64,000 bases of DNA from Pyrinomonadaceae bacterium. GTDB lineage: Bacteria > Acidobacteriota > Blastocatellia > Pyrinomonadales > Pyrinomonadaceae. Shown here one piece after another: positions 43,085 through 53,098 of this stretch (the stretch's first letter is position 1; every line of letters begins with the position of its first letter). Below the pieces are notes generated by a model. It had not been told where the DNA came from, ran no database searches, and saw nothing but the letters and a program-made list of their open reading frames with translations. Both the position numbers and the translations under genes were made by a program. Location of the stretch: positions 1 to 64,000 of the forward strand of contig JABDKD010000134.1 in assembly GCA_013003215.1 (NCBI GenBank), read 5' to 3'.

Positions 43085-45613
43085 GTGATAAACCGTTTCT
43101 TCATAATATTCATTGCCGTCATGCTATCCGGCTCGTTGTTTCAGTATCCCGCACAGGTTGACGCTGTTGTAGGACAGATAACACGAACAAACAGCAATTC
43201 GTTTGCCGGCGGAATAAGCAGCGACGGACGACTTGTCGTTTTTGAGTCCAACGCAGATGTTGCGACAGAAAACCCTAGGAATGCCGACCGCAATAACGAG
43301 ATCTTTATCTTTGATTACGCGCAGCGGCGGATTTTTCAAATAACGGACACTCAATCCGCATTGCGTGATCCTGACGGGCCGGTCCTACCAAGTAACACCG
43401 TAGTCCAAATAGTCAATGTAAAGCCCGCATTTAGCGCAGACGGCAGATGGATCGCATTCGGTTCGAATGCAACTACTTCTGAATCCGGTTCCCCGGTCGA
43501 CGGTACGAATCCCGGAAGTTTTAACGCGAACGATTTTTCAACCTTCGATCTCGGCGATCCCGATGATCCGGACGACGATGAGGTCGACAACCCGCTTCTC
43601 ATGGACGGCAATACTGAAATGTGGTTGTACCAGGTGCCTGCGGTAACACCGGTCGATATGTCGCTCGGTGACGAAATCCCTCTTGTTGATCTTGCTGCCG
43701 GCACTTTCACACAGGTGACAAATACACCGGCTGATATACCGGCAATGCCGGGCACAACGTTTGTTGCGCCTTTTGTCTCTTCGGATAACAGGATTCCAAG
43801 TATAAGCGACGATGGAAACCTGACAGCATTTATATCGAACAGGAATCTTGTCGGAACAGGAAATGAAGCCCCCGAAGATAACCCTGAAATATTCGTTTAT
43901 TCCCGAACGGGAACCACGATTTCCCAAGTCACCCAAACCCCTCGAGGTGGAATCGGATCACCGATATCGAACAATGTTCCGACTATTGCCGGAGACGGAT
44001 CCCGTGTGATGTTTTCGAGTAACGGTGACAACCCGATAATTGGCATGACTGGTGGCGATAATGCCGATGCAAATAGAGAGGTGTTCTTCACTGACCTCGA
44101 CGCAACAGGTGCCCCAACAGGAACGAAGAAGCAGATTACGGTCACTACACCGACTAATCCGGGTGAAACCGTAAATGCGGTCGGATTTGGACGGCGTATG
44201 AGCAGGGACGGCAATTTGATCGCTTTTGATTCCTACGCAGATTTGACGAATGAGCATTCCGGCTCGAATCAACCCGGATTCGGTACTTTTCTTTATGATG
44301 TAACCGCGGATTCGTTCCGGCGACTTGGCGCGCGGAGCGACGCCGATGATCAGGCTTCGGGTGGGGACATCGAGAGATTTCCCGGTTTTACGGATTACGT
44401 GGCTGGAGTACCACAGTCAATCGTAATGGAAACGCGCATGAATATTGCGCCGGATGGAACAATCCCATCTGATCCTGAAATGGGACTTAACAATGAGATA
44501 AACCGCCCGGCACAACTTTACAGATACCCGCTGAATGTTCCTGAGGAGTCGGCGACATTTACAAGAATTTCGAAGCTTCCGTCCCCACCGTTTCAACTGG
44601 GCACGATACTCGCGTTTCCGAGTGACTCTTCGAAGAGGATCGCTTTCAACCTGCCGGGTTCGGAAATCGGTACCGGAAACTCAGATCTTACGAGTGAGGT
44701 TTATTATTTGCTGCTGCCGAATGTCACCCGCGAATCGCCCGCTTCATTCAGGTATTCATCCGGTGCGACAAAAATCCCGCTCCAGAATGAACCACTTGAA
44801 GAACCGACAAAGTTAAGTAGTAAAGTTTCCAGTGCGAACCCCAAGGGCAAACCTCAATTGGGCGGAACGCCGACCCCGACACCGACACCGACGCCGACTC
44901 CCTTGCCTTCGACACCTCCCGCGAAGCAGGGCCTTTCGAGGGGAATGCTGGCGTTTCTTGACTACACAGCCGGGATCAATACACCAACTGTTTCCAGAAC
45001 TGCGGTTGGTTCGGTAAACCGAAGCTTCCCGCTGCCGATCGAACTTTCGGGTGTAACAATGACGGTTAATGGCGCCGCTGTCGGCCTTAAGCGAGTCGGA
45101 CAGCGCCAGATCGAGTTTGTTGTTCCAAGGGGTCTCGAACCCAATGTGGAAGAACCTTATTACCCGGTCGTTATTAATAACAACGGAACCGTCTATCGCG
45201 GAAGAATGGCAACCGTTGCGCTGCAGCCCGATATTTTCAGAACGGAGTTAAATCCTGAAAATAACCGCGCGAAGGTGTTTAATGTGATCAACCGGCGGTT
45301 TACGACGGAACCATTTGACGTTCAGACCATTCGGAGAAGAGGGCACCTATTGACCCCAACTATACTCCGCATGTATGTAACGGGTGTGAGAGACGCGCCC
45401 TCAGCAAACGGAACGGTCAGGATTGGAGAGATATTGACCAGTGATTTGTCTGACGCAGTCGAGGTGGAACCCGGTGTTTATACCATGGACTTTACTCTGA
45501 CTCCTGAGATGGAAGGTGCCGGAGACGGACCGTTGGTGCTTCAGTTCCTTACGCCCGTCGGCTCATTCTTTAGTCGCCTAGACGCAGATGCACCGCGTAT
45601 CAGAATATTGTGA
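43085..45613 (+). CDS. Exported PD40 beta-propeller protein with TIGR03437-like C-terminal domain
   Basis: 842 residues from a GTG at 43085 backed by GGAGGAG (43074-43080); the frame extends upstream to 43007 without a start signal. A signal peptide (INRFFIIFIAVMLSGSL) is followed by at least six PD40-type blades (for example SDGRLVVFESNAD, SADGRWIAFGSNA, DDGNLTAFISNRN). A Pro-Thr linker, encoded by near-perfect ACCGAC/GCCGAC repeats at about 44870-44906, leads to a TIGR03437-like domain (FPLPIELSGVTMTVNGAAV, RQIEFVVPRG). This domain is strongly associated with Acidobacteriota. Probably a surface protein. Confidence 0.82.
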   Translation: MINRFFIIFIAVMLSGSLFQYPAQVDAVVGQITRTNSNSFAGGISSDGRLVVFESNADVATENPRNADRNNEIFIFDYAQRRIFQITDTQSALRDPDGPVLPSNTVVQIVNVKPAFSADGRWIAFGSNATTSESGSPVDGTNPGSFNANDFSTFDLGDPDDPDDDEVDNPLLMDGNTEMWLYQVPAVTPVDMSLGDEIPLVDLAAGTFTQVTNTPADIPAMPGTTFVAPFVSSDNRIPSISDDGNLTAFISNRNLVGTGNEAPEDNPEIFVYSRTGTTISQVTQTPRGGIGSPISNNVPTIAGDGSRVMFSSNGDNPIIGMTGGDNADANREVFFTDLDATGAPTGTKKQITVTTPTNPGETVNAVGFGRRMSRDGNLIAFDSYADLTNEHSGSNQPGFGTFLYDVTADSFRRLGARSDADDQASGGDIERFPGFTDYVAGVPQSIVMETRMNIAPDGTIPSDPEMGLNNEINRPAQLYRYPLNVPEESATFTRISKLPSPPFQLGTILAFPSDSSKRIAFNLPGSEIGTGNSDLTSEVYYLLLPNVTRESPASFRYSSGATKIPLQNEPLEEPTKLSSKVSSANPKGKPQLGGTPTPTPTPTPTPLPSTPPAKQGLSRGMLAFLDYTAGINTPTVSRTAVGSVNRSFPLPIELSGVTMTVNGAAVGLKRVGQRQIEFVVPRGLEPNVEEPYYPVVINNNGTVYRGRMATVALQPDIFRTELNPENNRAKVFNVINRRFTTEPFDVQTIRRRGHLLTPTILRMYVTGVRDAPSANGTVRIGEILTSDLSDAVEVEPGVYTMDFTLTPEMEGAGDGPLVLQFLTPVGSFFSRLDADAPRIRIL

Positions 45614-45634
45614 CGAATTTAGAGAAATTGGATC

Positions 45635-45673
45635 GAAGAGCCGGGTCATTGCTGATCTCGGCTCTTCTTTTTT
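45635..45673 (+). terminator. Rho-independent terminator
   Basis: GAAGAGCCG (45635-45643) pairs perfectly with CGGCTCTTC (45659-45667), followed by six T's. It closes the upstream propeller gene. Confidence 0.94.
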
Positions 45674-45827
45674 GCACTTAGAGTTAAAGGCGTGATTCTT
45701 GATAATCAGGTGCCCGTGTAATATCCTATGGGTTCGCAAAAATGCCTTTTTACCGCACTTTTTGAGAAGATCTGATCAGATTGCAGCTTAATCATTCAGT
45801 AAAATTATATTTGGAAGAGGAATAATA

Positions 45828-46829
45828 ATGTCCAGTAAAGACGTGAATACAATGAAGATATCCCCGAAAGTTTGGCATAACGGAAAGCTGATCGACTGGG
45901 AAGACGCCCGTGTACACGTGATGACCCACGCGATCCATTACGGCTCGAGCGTATTTGAAGGCATCAGGTGTTATAACACGGACAACGGCCCGGCCGTTTT
46001 TAGACTTGATGAGCACATGCGCAGGCTTATCAACTCAGCAAAGATCTACCGGATGGACATCGATCTTACGGCGGACGACTTCTCGTGCGGAGCTGTCGAA
46101 TTGATTGGTGCAAGCGGTCTTGATGAGTGTTATATAAGGCCGGTGATTTTTCGCGGCCTCGATGAAGAGAATCCGGCGTTTGGCGTGAACCCATTTCCCA
46201 ACCCGCTTGAGGCCTATATCGCGGTATGGCAATGGGGCAAGTATCTTGGTGAAGAGGCTCTGGAAAATGGTATCGATGTTTGTGTTTCGAGTTGGACGCG
46301 TTTTACGTCGAATGCGCTGCCGGCAATGGCCAAGGCCGGTGCGAACTACATGAACTCGCAGCTAATCAAGATGGAAGCGCTTCTGGCCGGCTATTCAGAG
46401 GGCATCGCACTCGATGACCGGGGCTATGTTTCCGAGGGATCGGGCGAGAATTTGTTCCTTGTAAACAATGGAAAGCTTATTACGCCACCGCTGGGAGCTT
46501 CAATACTTCCAGGCATAACCAGGGATTCGGTAATTGAGATTGGCAGAGAGCTCGGAATTGAAGTTGTAGAAACGACGGTTCAACGTGCTGCCTTGTACCT
46601 GGCAGATGAACTGTTCTTTACGGGAACGGCAGCGGAGATCACTCCGATCAGATCTGTTGACAAGATAACCGTCGGCCAAGGGAAACGCGGCCCGATTACG
46701 GAAAAACTGCAGGAAGAGTTTTTCAAGGTAATCCGTGGACAGAGGCCTGCACCCGGTGGAGCCGATTGGCTTACTTATGTGAACGAGGCCGCCGAAAAAA
46801 AGTCGGCAGCCGGGACTAGCTGTAGTTGA
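45828..46829 (+). CDS. ilvE: Branched-chain amino acid aminotransferase
   Basis: This 333-residue PLP enzyme (fold type IV) interconverts valine, leucine and isoleucine with their 2-oxo acids. Signatures are VMTHAIHYGSSVFEGIR (residues 31-47), the PLP lysine Lys169 in PAMAKAGANYMNS and the cofactor-binding segment SEGSGENLFLV near 208. GAGGA precedes the ATG. A terminator at 46859-46884 shows it is transcribed alone. It could supply or consume the branched 2-oxo acids used by pathways encoded nearby. Confidence 0.95.
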   Translation: MSSKDVNTMKISPKVWHNGKLIDWEDARVHVMTHAIHYGSSVFEGIRCYNTDNGPAVFRLDEHMRRLINSAKIYRMDIDLTADDFSCGAVELIGASGLDECYIRPVIFRGLDEENPAFGVNPFPNPLEAYIAVWQWGKYLGEEALENGIDVCVSSWTRFTSNALPAMAKAGANYMNSQLIKMEALLAGYSEGIALDDRGYVSEGSGENLFLVNNGKLITPPLGASILPGITRDSVIEIGRELGIEVVETTVQRAALYLADELFFTGTAAEITPIRSVDKITVGQGKRGPITEKLQEEFFKVIRGQRPAPGGADWLTYVNEAAEKKSAAGTSCS

Positions 46830-46858
46830 GCTTACCCCCGGTGCACGCTAGTTTTGAG

Positions 46859-46884
46859 ACGGGCCTCTGCAGGCCCGTTTTTTT
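46859..46884 (+). terminator. Rho-independent terminator after ilvE
   Basis: ACGGGCCT (46859-46866) pairs with AGGCCCGT (46871-46878), followed by seven T's. Confidence 0.95.
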
Positions 46885-46912
46885 GTCGAAACGAATGGGC
46901 GTAAAACCTTAA

Positions 46913-48424
46913 GTGACATCAATTCGAAAATACGCAATCGGAATAGCCGTCTTCTTTTCTGGAGCGGTTGTAATGATTTACGAAATCGTCGGCTCCCGTG
47001 TCATCGCTCCATATATCGGCACTTCTACCTATACGTGGACAAGTTTGATCGGAATTATTCTCGCTGCACTGAGCCTCGGTTACTGGCTTGGGGGCCGTTG
47101 GGCCGACCGAAACCCAAAAGTTTCCGTATTGGCCAGTGCCATATTTTTTGCCGCCGGTTTGATTTCTCTGACCGTTCTTATCAAAGAACCTGTACTTTCG
47201 GTTATTTCAGGAAGAGGATTGCCGGTTGAGGTTTCCTCATTAATAGCTGCAACACTCCTGTTCGCACCGGCAAGCGTTTTCCTGGGATTCGTTCCCCCTT
47301 ACGCCGTCCGCCTTTCGGTCACAAGTATTGAAACCAGTGGAGTTACGGTTGGGCGCCTTTATGCGCTTTCAACGATCGGAAGCATAGCGGGAACCTTTTC
47401 GGCCGGTTTCTTCCTGATACCGTTCCTGGGAACCGGCAGAACTCTTTACTTATTGGCGGGCGTGCTGTTCCTCTTGTCTGCGTTGCTCGCTCCATTCTCG
47501 GTAAGGCCGTCACGCATTGCTCTGATCGTGGTGTTTTTCCTCGGCGTGGCCCTGACCGAAGGAAGTCGATTTATGATCGGCTCGATGTCCAACTATCATG
47601 ACATCGACACTCAATACAGCAGGGTTCGGGTCTTTGATACGGCAAAGAACGGCCGCCCGTTGCGGGCGATGGCAATTGATCCTTACATCTATCAAACTTC
47701 GATGTATTTGGATACCGGTGAATCCGGCGCAAGGTATCTGCAGTACTACGGTCTCGCTGAGTTGTTCAGAGGGGTTCCCGATAGATCGCTGATGATAGGC
47801 GGGGCCGGATATGGTTACCCTAAGAAGTATCTAGGTGATTATCCCAATGCCAGTATCGATATAGTTGAAATAGATCCCGGCATGACGAGGATAGCCAAAC
47901 TCCACTTCGGTTTGAAAGAGAACACCAGACTCCGAACAATTCACATGGACGGGAGAGCATTTCTCAACCAATCCGGCTCAGCTGTTTATGACGCCGTATA
48001 TCTCGACGCGTTTACCTCGCTGTTCAGTATTCCGTTTCAACTGACTACAGTTGAAGCCGTAATTGAAATCAAGCGGGCTTTGAAGCCCGACGGAATTGTA
48101 CTCGTGAATCTAGGGACCTCGATTAAAGGCAAAGGCAGTTTGTTTTTGAATGCGCAGGTCGCAACCTATAAGAAAGTTTTTCCTTACGTCAAGATATTTC
48201 AAACCGACCCCGCAAAACCTCCCGAAAAGGTCCAGAATGTTGTTCTCGTGGCGTGTTCAAAGCCACTTAAGAGAACTGTGCGCGATAGTTCATATGACCT
48301 GCTTTTGGATAATGAGATTGTCGAACCTAGAATATCTGCTGAGGTATTGACTGACGATTTCGCACCGGTAGAGAGGATGATTTCGTACGCGCAATCTCAG
48401 TATTCGAAGGCAGGAAACGACTAG
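46913..48424 (+). CDS. Membrane protein with spermidine synthase-like domain
   Basis: 503 residues starting at a GTG. Residues 1-220 or so carry about seven transmembrane helices with conserved GAVVMIYEIVGSRVIAPYIG, a motif of the 'fused MFS/spermidine synthase' family. The second half is a spermidine-synthase-like Rossmann domain: LMIGGAGYGYPKKYL (about 295) and DIVEIDPGMTRIAKLHF (about 320). The first Gly-rich motif reads GGAGYG rather than the usual GGGDG, and the substrate-binding residues look changed, so polyamine synthesis is unproven. Its stop overlaps the lptD stop by four bases. Confidence 0.85.
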   Translation: MTSIRKYAIGIAVFFSGAVVMIYEIVGSRVIAPYIGTSTYTWTSLIGIILAALSLGYWLGGRWADRNPKVSVLASAIFFAAGLISLTVLIKEPVLSVISGRGLPVEVSSLIAATLLFAPASVFLGFVPPYAVRLSVTSIETSGVTVGRLYALSTIGSIAGTFSAGFFLIPFLGTGRTLYLLAGVLFLLSALLAPFSVRPSRIALIVVFFLGVALTEGSRFMIGSMSNYHDIDTQYSRVRVFDTAKNGRPLRAMAIDPYIYQTSMYLDTGESGARYLQYYGLAELFRGVPDRSLMIGGAGYGYPKKYLGDYPNASIDIVEIDPGMTRIAKLHFGLKENTRLRTIHMDGRAFLNQSGSAVYDAVYLDAFTSLFSIPFQLTTVEAVIEIKRALKPDGIVLVNLGTSIKGKGSLFLNAQVATYKKVFPYVKIFQTDPAKPPEKVQNVVLVACSKPLKRTVRDSSYDLLLDNEIVEPRISAEVLTDDFAPVERMISYAQSQYSKAGND

Positions 48425-50943
48425 AACAAACCTTGACCAAATTGTTCAGTTCCGAAGGCTCCGATTCCGTTTAGACGGAAGCTGAATGTAAAGCGGTTCT
48501 CATTGCGGGATCCAACATTGAAATTCGAATACTGGAGACTGACTGCACAACAGTCAAAGGCATATCCCAATGTATACAGGGAACTCACCAAGGGTGTTCC
48601 ACCAGGTAATCCACCGGTCCCCCTCCGATTCTGAAAATCAAAGAACAGTGAGGTCCCTCCATAGATTCCTTCGTTTTTGTCGCCAATGAAAATCGCGGGA
48701 CTCCATTGTGCCCCCCTCAAGGTGCCCGGTTCTTTACCAAACCGGTCCGAAAACTGTCTGAGGGATGGAATTAAATTCACCGCACGCGTGTAATAAAAAG
48801 ACTGGAACATCTTAAGCAGTTTGGTGTCATAACCAATGGTCGCGGAAATGTTACGAACCCCGCCGCCTTGAACACCAAGGTCCATCTTCGTACTTAAAAA
48901 CACGGTGTTTTGGGGACGGTAGATTGCCTCAATGTTAATAGGCGAAAACCGACGCGGCACACCTCCAAAAGTATAGAAAGTCAGGTCGGTGATCGGAGCT
49001 ATCTGATTTCTCTGTCCCGGTACCAAGGCACCTCCGAAATAGGGATCAAAAAAATATTTCCCTCTAACCGTCAGCGTAAAGAGTTCATAGGGCTGGATCG
49101 ATGTGTCATCTGACTGATCCTCACCGTCTTTTGCAAGCTTTTCCTTTGCCTCTTTGGTTACCGCTTCCGAATACCTCCGGGTGAAAATTCGATTCGTAAA
49201 TCCGTATTCGATCTCGTTCGTGTCGGTCTGTGTTTCCGTTTGGTCAAACCGGACAAAACGATGGAAGTTGTTTATTCCCTTCACATAGCGATATTTCAGA
49301 AACGGTTCGATGACGTGCCTAAACTTGAATTTGTCATCTTTCCCGTAGAAATTCCGCGCCAAGCCAACCGGTCGAATATCTAGTTCGAATTCTCCATACT
49401 TGCGAACAACATCTGTTCCAACAACCCTGCGCATATCATCAAAGCTATCGGAATAGTAAGTCACCCTCCCACCTATAGTCGCAGTGGCTGTCAGGTACTT
49501 GGTACTGAAAGGGATGATCACCTGAGGGTGGACGTCGAACCGCTGCCCAAGTGCCGGCGTGACTACCGGATCCGACCCGGTCGCGTCCCTGTACAGCTGG
49601 ACCGAATCCACATCTTCACGCCTTGCAACTCCTTCTGCGGTTGTCTTAAACGTAAAATATGCGTCCTTGAAGAAAGATAGGATTGCCGGTCGCTTTTCGA
49701 ATGAGACTCCAGGCAAATTTCGGGTTTTTACACGGACGTTCGGAATTGAGATGACGCTGCTTTTTACCCTGGCGTTCAGCGAATAATTGCCCCAACTTTT
49801 ATTTACGAATGCGTCGGATACCTCGATTGGCGAAATGACCTGCTGGATTCCATCAAGGAACACCTGTCTAAATGCGAGGTTTGAAGTAAGGCGAACGTCA
49901 GCAACACCAACGAATCCATTTGAGAAATAGTGAATTCCTTCCGCGTAGACCATCGTACCGCCCTGATCCGGTGTGTCCGGTCCTTCGCTTGCACCAAGCA
50001 CCCTGTCGATAACGCCATAGACACCAAAATCAAAATACGAGCGGGAATTTGCGCGAGTCCGCACGTCGATACCGTACCCAAACCCTCTCGAAGAGAACAG
50101 GTCGCCCCTTATGGTTGCGTCAGCCGAACGTCCAAGGGTCTTGTAATACGCTCCCGAGATTCGGGCTCCTTTTTGTGGCGAGAACCCAAAGGTAGGTGTT
50201 AAGAACCCTGAGCTTCGAGCCCTCTTTCTAATGGGAATTGATAGAAAAGGGAGGGGCAGGATAGGAAAGTTTTTTATCCTGAACTTGGGGTTCTTTAATT
50301 TAACTTTGTCGTCCTGGACGATCGTTGCTGAAGCGGCGGTAAAACTCCATTTCGGCACCGCATCTTCACAGGCAGTAAACTCAGCATTTTCGACAACAAC
50401 TTCTTTCAGCCCGGTCCTCTCGACCTTATCGGCCGTGAAATATAGTACGGTACCGTCATCGGTTTGATTTGTATAACCGGTTGAGTTTTCAAACTTCCCT
50501 AGTTTCGTCCTATAGTTCCAGACCCCTTTCGTACCGGTTATCCGCTGATCCTCACCCTGGTCAAAAACCACGTTACCCTCTGCCACAAGATTGTTGGTCT
50601 CCTCATAAAGCGTAATCTTATCTGCCTGGAGCCGGTAAACACCATAACGGACGTCGACATTACCTTCATGAGTTACGACCCGTTTTCCGTCCTCTCCCTC
50701 AGCCTTCTGGGTGTCGGAGTACACGACCAGTTCATCCCCACCACCTTCGGGTTTGAGGCCGGAATCGGCCTTCTTTAAAACAGTCGTAATTTTTTGTTCC
50801 GGAGCAACCGGGTTCACATTCGGTGTGTCTGAAATCGGATTAGCAACCTCTTTTTCAACAGGATTTGTATCTTGTGCGAACGAGATCTGCGCAATCAAAA
50901 ATGCGAGAATTGAGAAGGTAATTAGGCGGGACAAAACGCGCAT
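48421..50943 (-). CDS. lptD: LPS-assembly protein LptD (outer membrane)
   Basis: 840 residues with a signal peptide (LSRLITFSILAFLIAQISFA). The N-terminal OstA/LptA-like jellyroll domain spans about 55-215 (DKITLYEETNNLVAEGNVVFD). The rest is a large beta-barrel with many alternating strands, typical of LptD. It forms the outer-membrane pore that places LPS at the cell surface; the partner LptE is not identified here. A Cys-Cys pair near the C-terminus (FDCCAVSLQY) matches the position of LptD's conserved disulfide cysteines, although the N-terminal partners are less clear. Confidence 0.92.
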   Translation of the reverse strand: MRVLSRLITFSILAFLIAQISFAQDTNPVEKEVANPISDTPNVNPVAPEQKITTVLKKADSGLKPEGGGDELVVYSDTQKAEGEDGKRVVTHEGNVDVRYGVYRLQADKITLYEETNNLVAEGNVVFDQGEDQRITGTKGVWNYRTKLGKFENSTGYTNQTDDGTVLYFTADKVERTGLKEVVVENAEFTACEDAVPKWSFTAASATIVQDDKVKLKNPKFRIKNFPILPLPFLSIPIRKRARSSGFLTPTFGFSPQKGARISGAYYKTLGRSADATIRGDLFSSRGFGYGIDVRTRANSRSYFDFGVYGVIDRVLGASEGPDTPDQGGTMVYAEGIHYFSNGFVGVADVRLTSNLAFRQVFLDGIQQVISPIEVSDAFVNKSWGNYSLNARVKSSVISIPNVRVKTRNLPGVSFEKRPAILSFFKDAYFTFKTTAEGVARREDVDSVQLYRDATGSDPVVTPALGQRFDVHPQVIIPFSTKYLTATATIGGRVTYYSDSFDDMRRVVGTDVVRKYGEFELDIRPVGLARNFYGKDDKFKFRHVIEPFLKYRYVKGINNFHRFVRFDQTETQTDTNEIEYGFTNRIFTRRYSEAVTKEAKEKLAKDGEDQSDDTSIQPYELFTLTVRGKYFFDPYFGGALVPGQRNQIAPITDLTFYTFGGVPRRFSPINIEAIYRPQNTVFLSTKMDLGVQGGGVRNISATIGYDTKLLKMFQSFYYTRAVNLIPSLRQFSDRFGKEPGTLRGAQWSPAIFIGDKNEGIYGGTSLFFDFQNRRGTGGLPGGTPLVSSLYTLGYAFDCCAVSLQYSNFNVGSRNENRFTFSFRLNGIGAFGTEQFGQGLF

Positions 50944-51102
50944 AATCAGTATTTTCGCTGGCGGAATAGAATGATGCTAACACGAAACGCAGATATTGAG
51001 AAAGCCGTGTGTTAGACTCTAAATTTAAGCGGCTAAACGATTTTCCGGCATTAGGATTTGCTTGCTGACAAGGGTCAAATCCGCGTTTCTGGTCGAGAAC
51101 TT

Positions 51103-52467
51103 ATGCCATCAGATGACAAAAACAATGTGCTGGTTGTAGAAGACGAGGAATTGATGCGACGCATACTTCGTGAGCTTCTCGAGAAGGAGGGTTACGAGGT
51201 CCTTTCAGCAGATTCGGCGGAAAGCGCACTTGAGGTATTTGCCGAAAACCGGGTCGACGCCACCCTTACGGATATCAAGATGTCCGGAATGGATGGTCTC
51301 CAGCTTCTGGACAGCATCAAGGCTATAGACGAGAATGCGATCGTTATAATCATGACTGCGTACTCATCTGTGGATTCCGCGGTGGCCGCGCTGAGAAAAG
51401 GGGCTTATGACTACGTCACCAAGCCTTTTGTAAACGAGGATCTTATCCAAACCGTACGAAACGCTCTGAGAACAAAGCAGCTCTTCAATGAGAACCGGGC
51501 TTTGAAGCGCGAACTCGGAAAGCGGTTTAGTTTTAGCGAAATAATCGGTAAGAGCGACGCGCTGCAATCAGTTTTCAGAATCGTCGAGAAGGTAGCTGCG
51601 ACGGATGCAAGCGTCTTGATTCAAGGGGAAAGTGGTACCGGCAAGGAACTTGTCGCACGTTCGATTCATCACCACAGCCCGCGCTCGGACTCTCCTTTCC
51701 TTGCAGTCAATTGTGGCGCTCTTCCGGCGGAATTGCTCGAGAGTGAGCTGTTTGGCCATCTAAAGGGCTCGTTCACGGGTGCCCAGTCAGACAGGAAAGG
51801 GCTCTTCAGATCCGCGGGAAATGGATCGTTGTTACTCGACGAAGTAGGAGAAATGCCGCTCCCTCTTCAAGTTAAACTGTTGCGGGCTTTGCAGGAACAA
51901 GAGATACGTCCGGTCGGCTCGAGTCGGAGCTTTCCTTTTGATGCGAGGGTTATCGCAGCTACGAATAAAGACCTTGAAAAAGAAGTTCAGGAAGACAATT
52001 TTCGTGAGGATTTGTATTACAGGCTCAATGTTATTGAAGTGAACATCCCACCTTTACGCCAGCGAAGGGAGGATATTCCGCTTTTGATACGCCACTTCCT
52101 CGCAAAAGCCGCAGGAGCTCAGGATGGACGGGAAAAGCCGATCTCGGATCGCGCGATGGCTGCCCTTGCAAACTACTCCTGGCCCGGCAATGTACGTGAG
52201 CTGCAAAATGCTGTCGAAAGGGCCTTTATTCTTAGCGATGAGGAGATAGATTTAGATCACTTGACCAACCGGATCAAGAGCGATTCGGGGCCTGGTTATA
52301 GATCTAATGACCCGGAAACCTACAGGCCGACACTAGAAGAGACGGAGAGAAGATATATTCAGGAAGTGCTAGCGGCGGTCAATAATGACAAGGCCGGGGC
52401 AGCTCGTATTCTTGGGATTGACCTTTCGACCTTATATCGTAAACTAAAGAAATACAATGAGTTATGA
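51103..52467 (+). CDS. Sigma-54-dependent response regulator (NtrC family)
   Basis: 454 residues from the ATG at 51103 (the upstream TTG at 51058 is not needed). Domains: receiver with phospho-acceptor Asp57 (TLTDIKMSG), AAA+ domain with Walker A GESGTGKE (175-182) and Walker B LLLDEVGE (243-250), and a Fis-type helix-turn-helix at the end. The sigma-54-contacting loop reads GSFTGA (222-227) where GAFTGA is classical; the Ser form is known in functional regulators. No histidine kinase is adjacent, so it is orphan in this window. Activates transcription at sigma-54 promoters. Confidence 0.93.
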   Translation: MPSDDKNNVLVVEDEELMRRILRELLEKEGYEVLSADSAESALEVFAENRVDATLTDIKMSGMDGLQLLDSIKAIDENAIVIIMTAYSSVDSAVAALRKGAYDYVTKPFVNEDLIQTVRNALRTKQLFNENRALKRELGKRFSFSEIIGKSDALQSVFRIVEKVAATDASVLIQGESGTGKELVARSIHHHSPRSDSPFLAVNCGALPAELLESELFGHLKGSFTGAQSDRKGLFRSAGNGSLLLDEVGEMPLPLQVKLLRALQEQEIRPVGSSRSFPFDARVIAATNKDLEKEVQEDNFREDLYYRLNVIEVNIPPLRQRREDIPLLIRHFLAKAAGAQDGREKPISDRAMAALANYSWPGNVRELQNAVERAFILSDEEIDLDHLTNRIKSDSGPGYRSNDPETYRPTLEETERRYIQEVLAAVNNDKAGAARILGIDLSTLYRKLKKYNEL

Positions 52468-52477
52468 GTTCACCGGT

Positions 52478-53020
52478 TTACGAAGTCTGGAGTGTGAGAA
52501 CAAAATAATCGGTTTCATCGACTCTAACGATTGAGCCGTTCAGCCACGGTGATTTGGTAAAAGGTTTGGCTCCGTATCCCTTGCCTTTCAACTGTTGATC
52601 TCCGGCGGCGTCGCCTTTTGCCCGTAGCTCGGCCGGAAACCATGTTTCGGGTTCGACAACAGCATCAAATGGAGCCTTTTCTCCTTTGATCTTTCCCATG
52701 ACCTTGATCGTGTCTTCTTCGGAAAACCTAAGAACGACTGTCAATCTACGATCTGTTGGTCCCGGAACTCGATCAGAGTCTGACGCAGCCGAAACCTCGT
52801 TTTCACGAAAAACACTCTCAACGGGCTTGAAAGGAAGGTTTATGAGTTCATCGAGAGCGACCTGTTCATCTTCGGCAACGTTTCCGTCTGTATTCACTGA
52901 AACGTTTCGATTGATGTCTGGCCTTAGGTTGTTGGCTTCGCCATAATCCTTATCTTCGACACAGGATAAAGAAACAACCGTTACCAGGAGAAAAAGGGGT
53001 AACATTCTAGAAAACGACAT
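52478..53020 (-). CDS. Lipoprotein of unknown function
   Basis: This 180-residue protein has a lipoprotein signal (LVTVVSLSC, lipidated Cys20). The mature part is acidic and Asn-rich at the N-terminus (residues 28-50), followed by a compact beta-rich domain (RRLTVVLRFSEEDTIKVMG). No family is recognised. It is convergent with the sigma-54 regulator and divergent from the ABC-2 permease. Confidence 0.72.
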   Translation of the reverse strand: MSFSRMLPLFLLVTVVSLSCVEDKDYGEANNLRPDINRNVSVNTDGNVAEDEQVALDELINLPFKPVESVFRENEVSAASDSDRVPGPTDRRLTVVLRFSEEDTIKVMGKIKGEKAPFDAVVEPETWFPAELRAKGDAAGDQQLKGKGYGAKPFTKSPWLNGSIVRVDETDYFVLTLQTS

Positions 53021-53098
53021 TAAATCAGTGTAAATTCAATGTTCGCCGTTTGCAAAGGAGATGTTTCCGCAAACATCACTAAAACGCGACTAGCAGAA

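Noticed and set aside
53055-53063. Strong Shine-Dalgarno and ATG upstream of the ABC-2 permease
   Set aside because: The ATG is out of frame with the permease and directly abuts the AGGAG, so it does not set the start.
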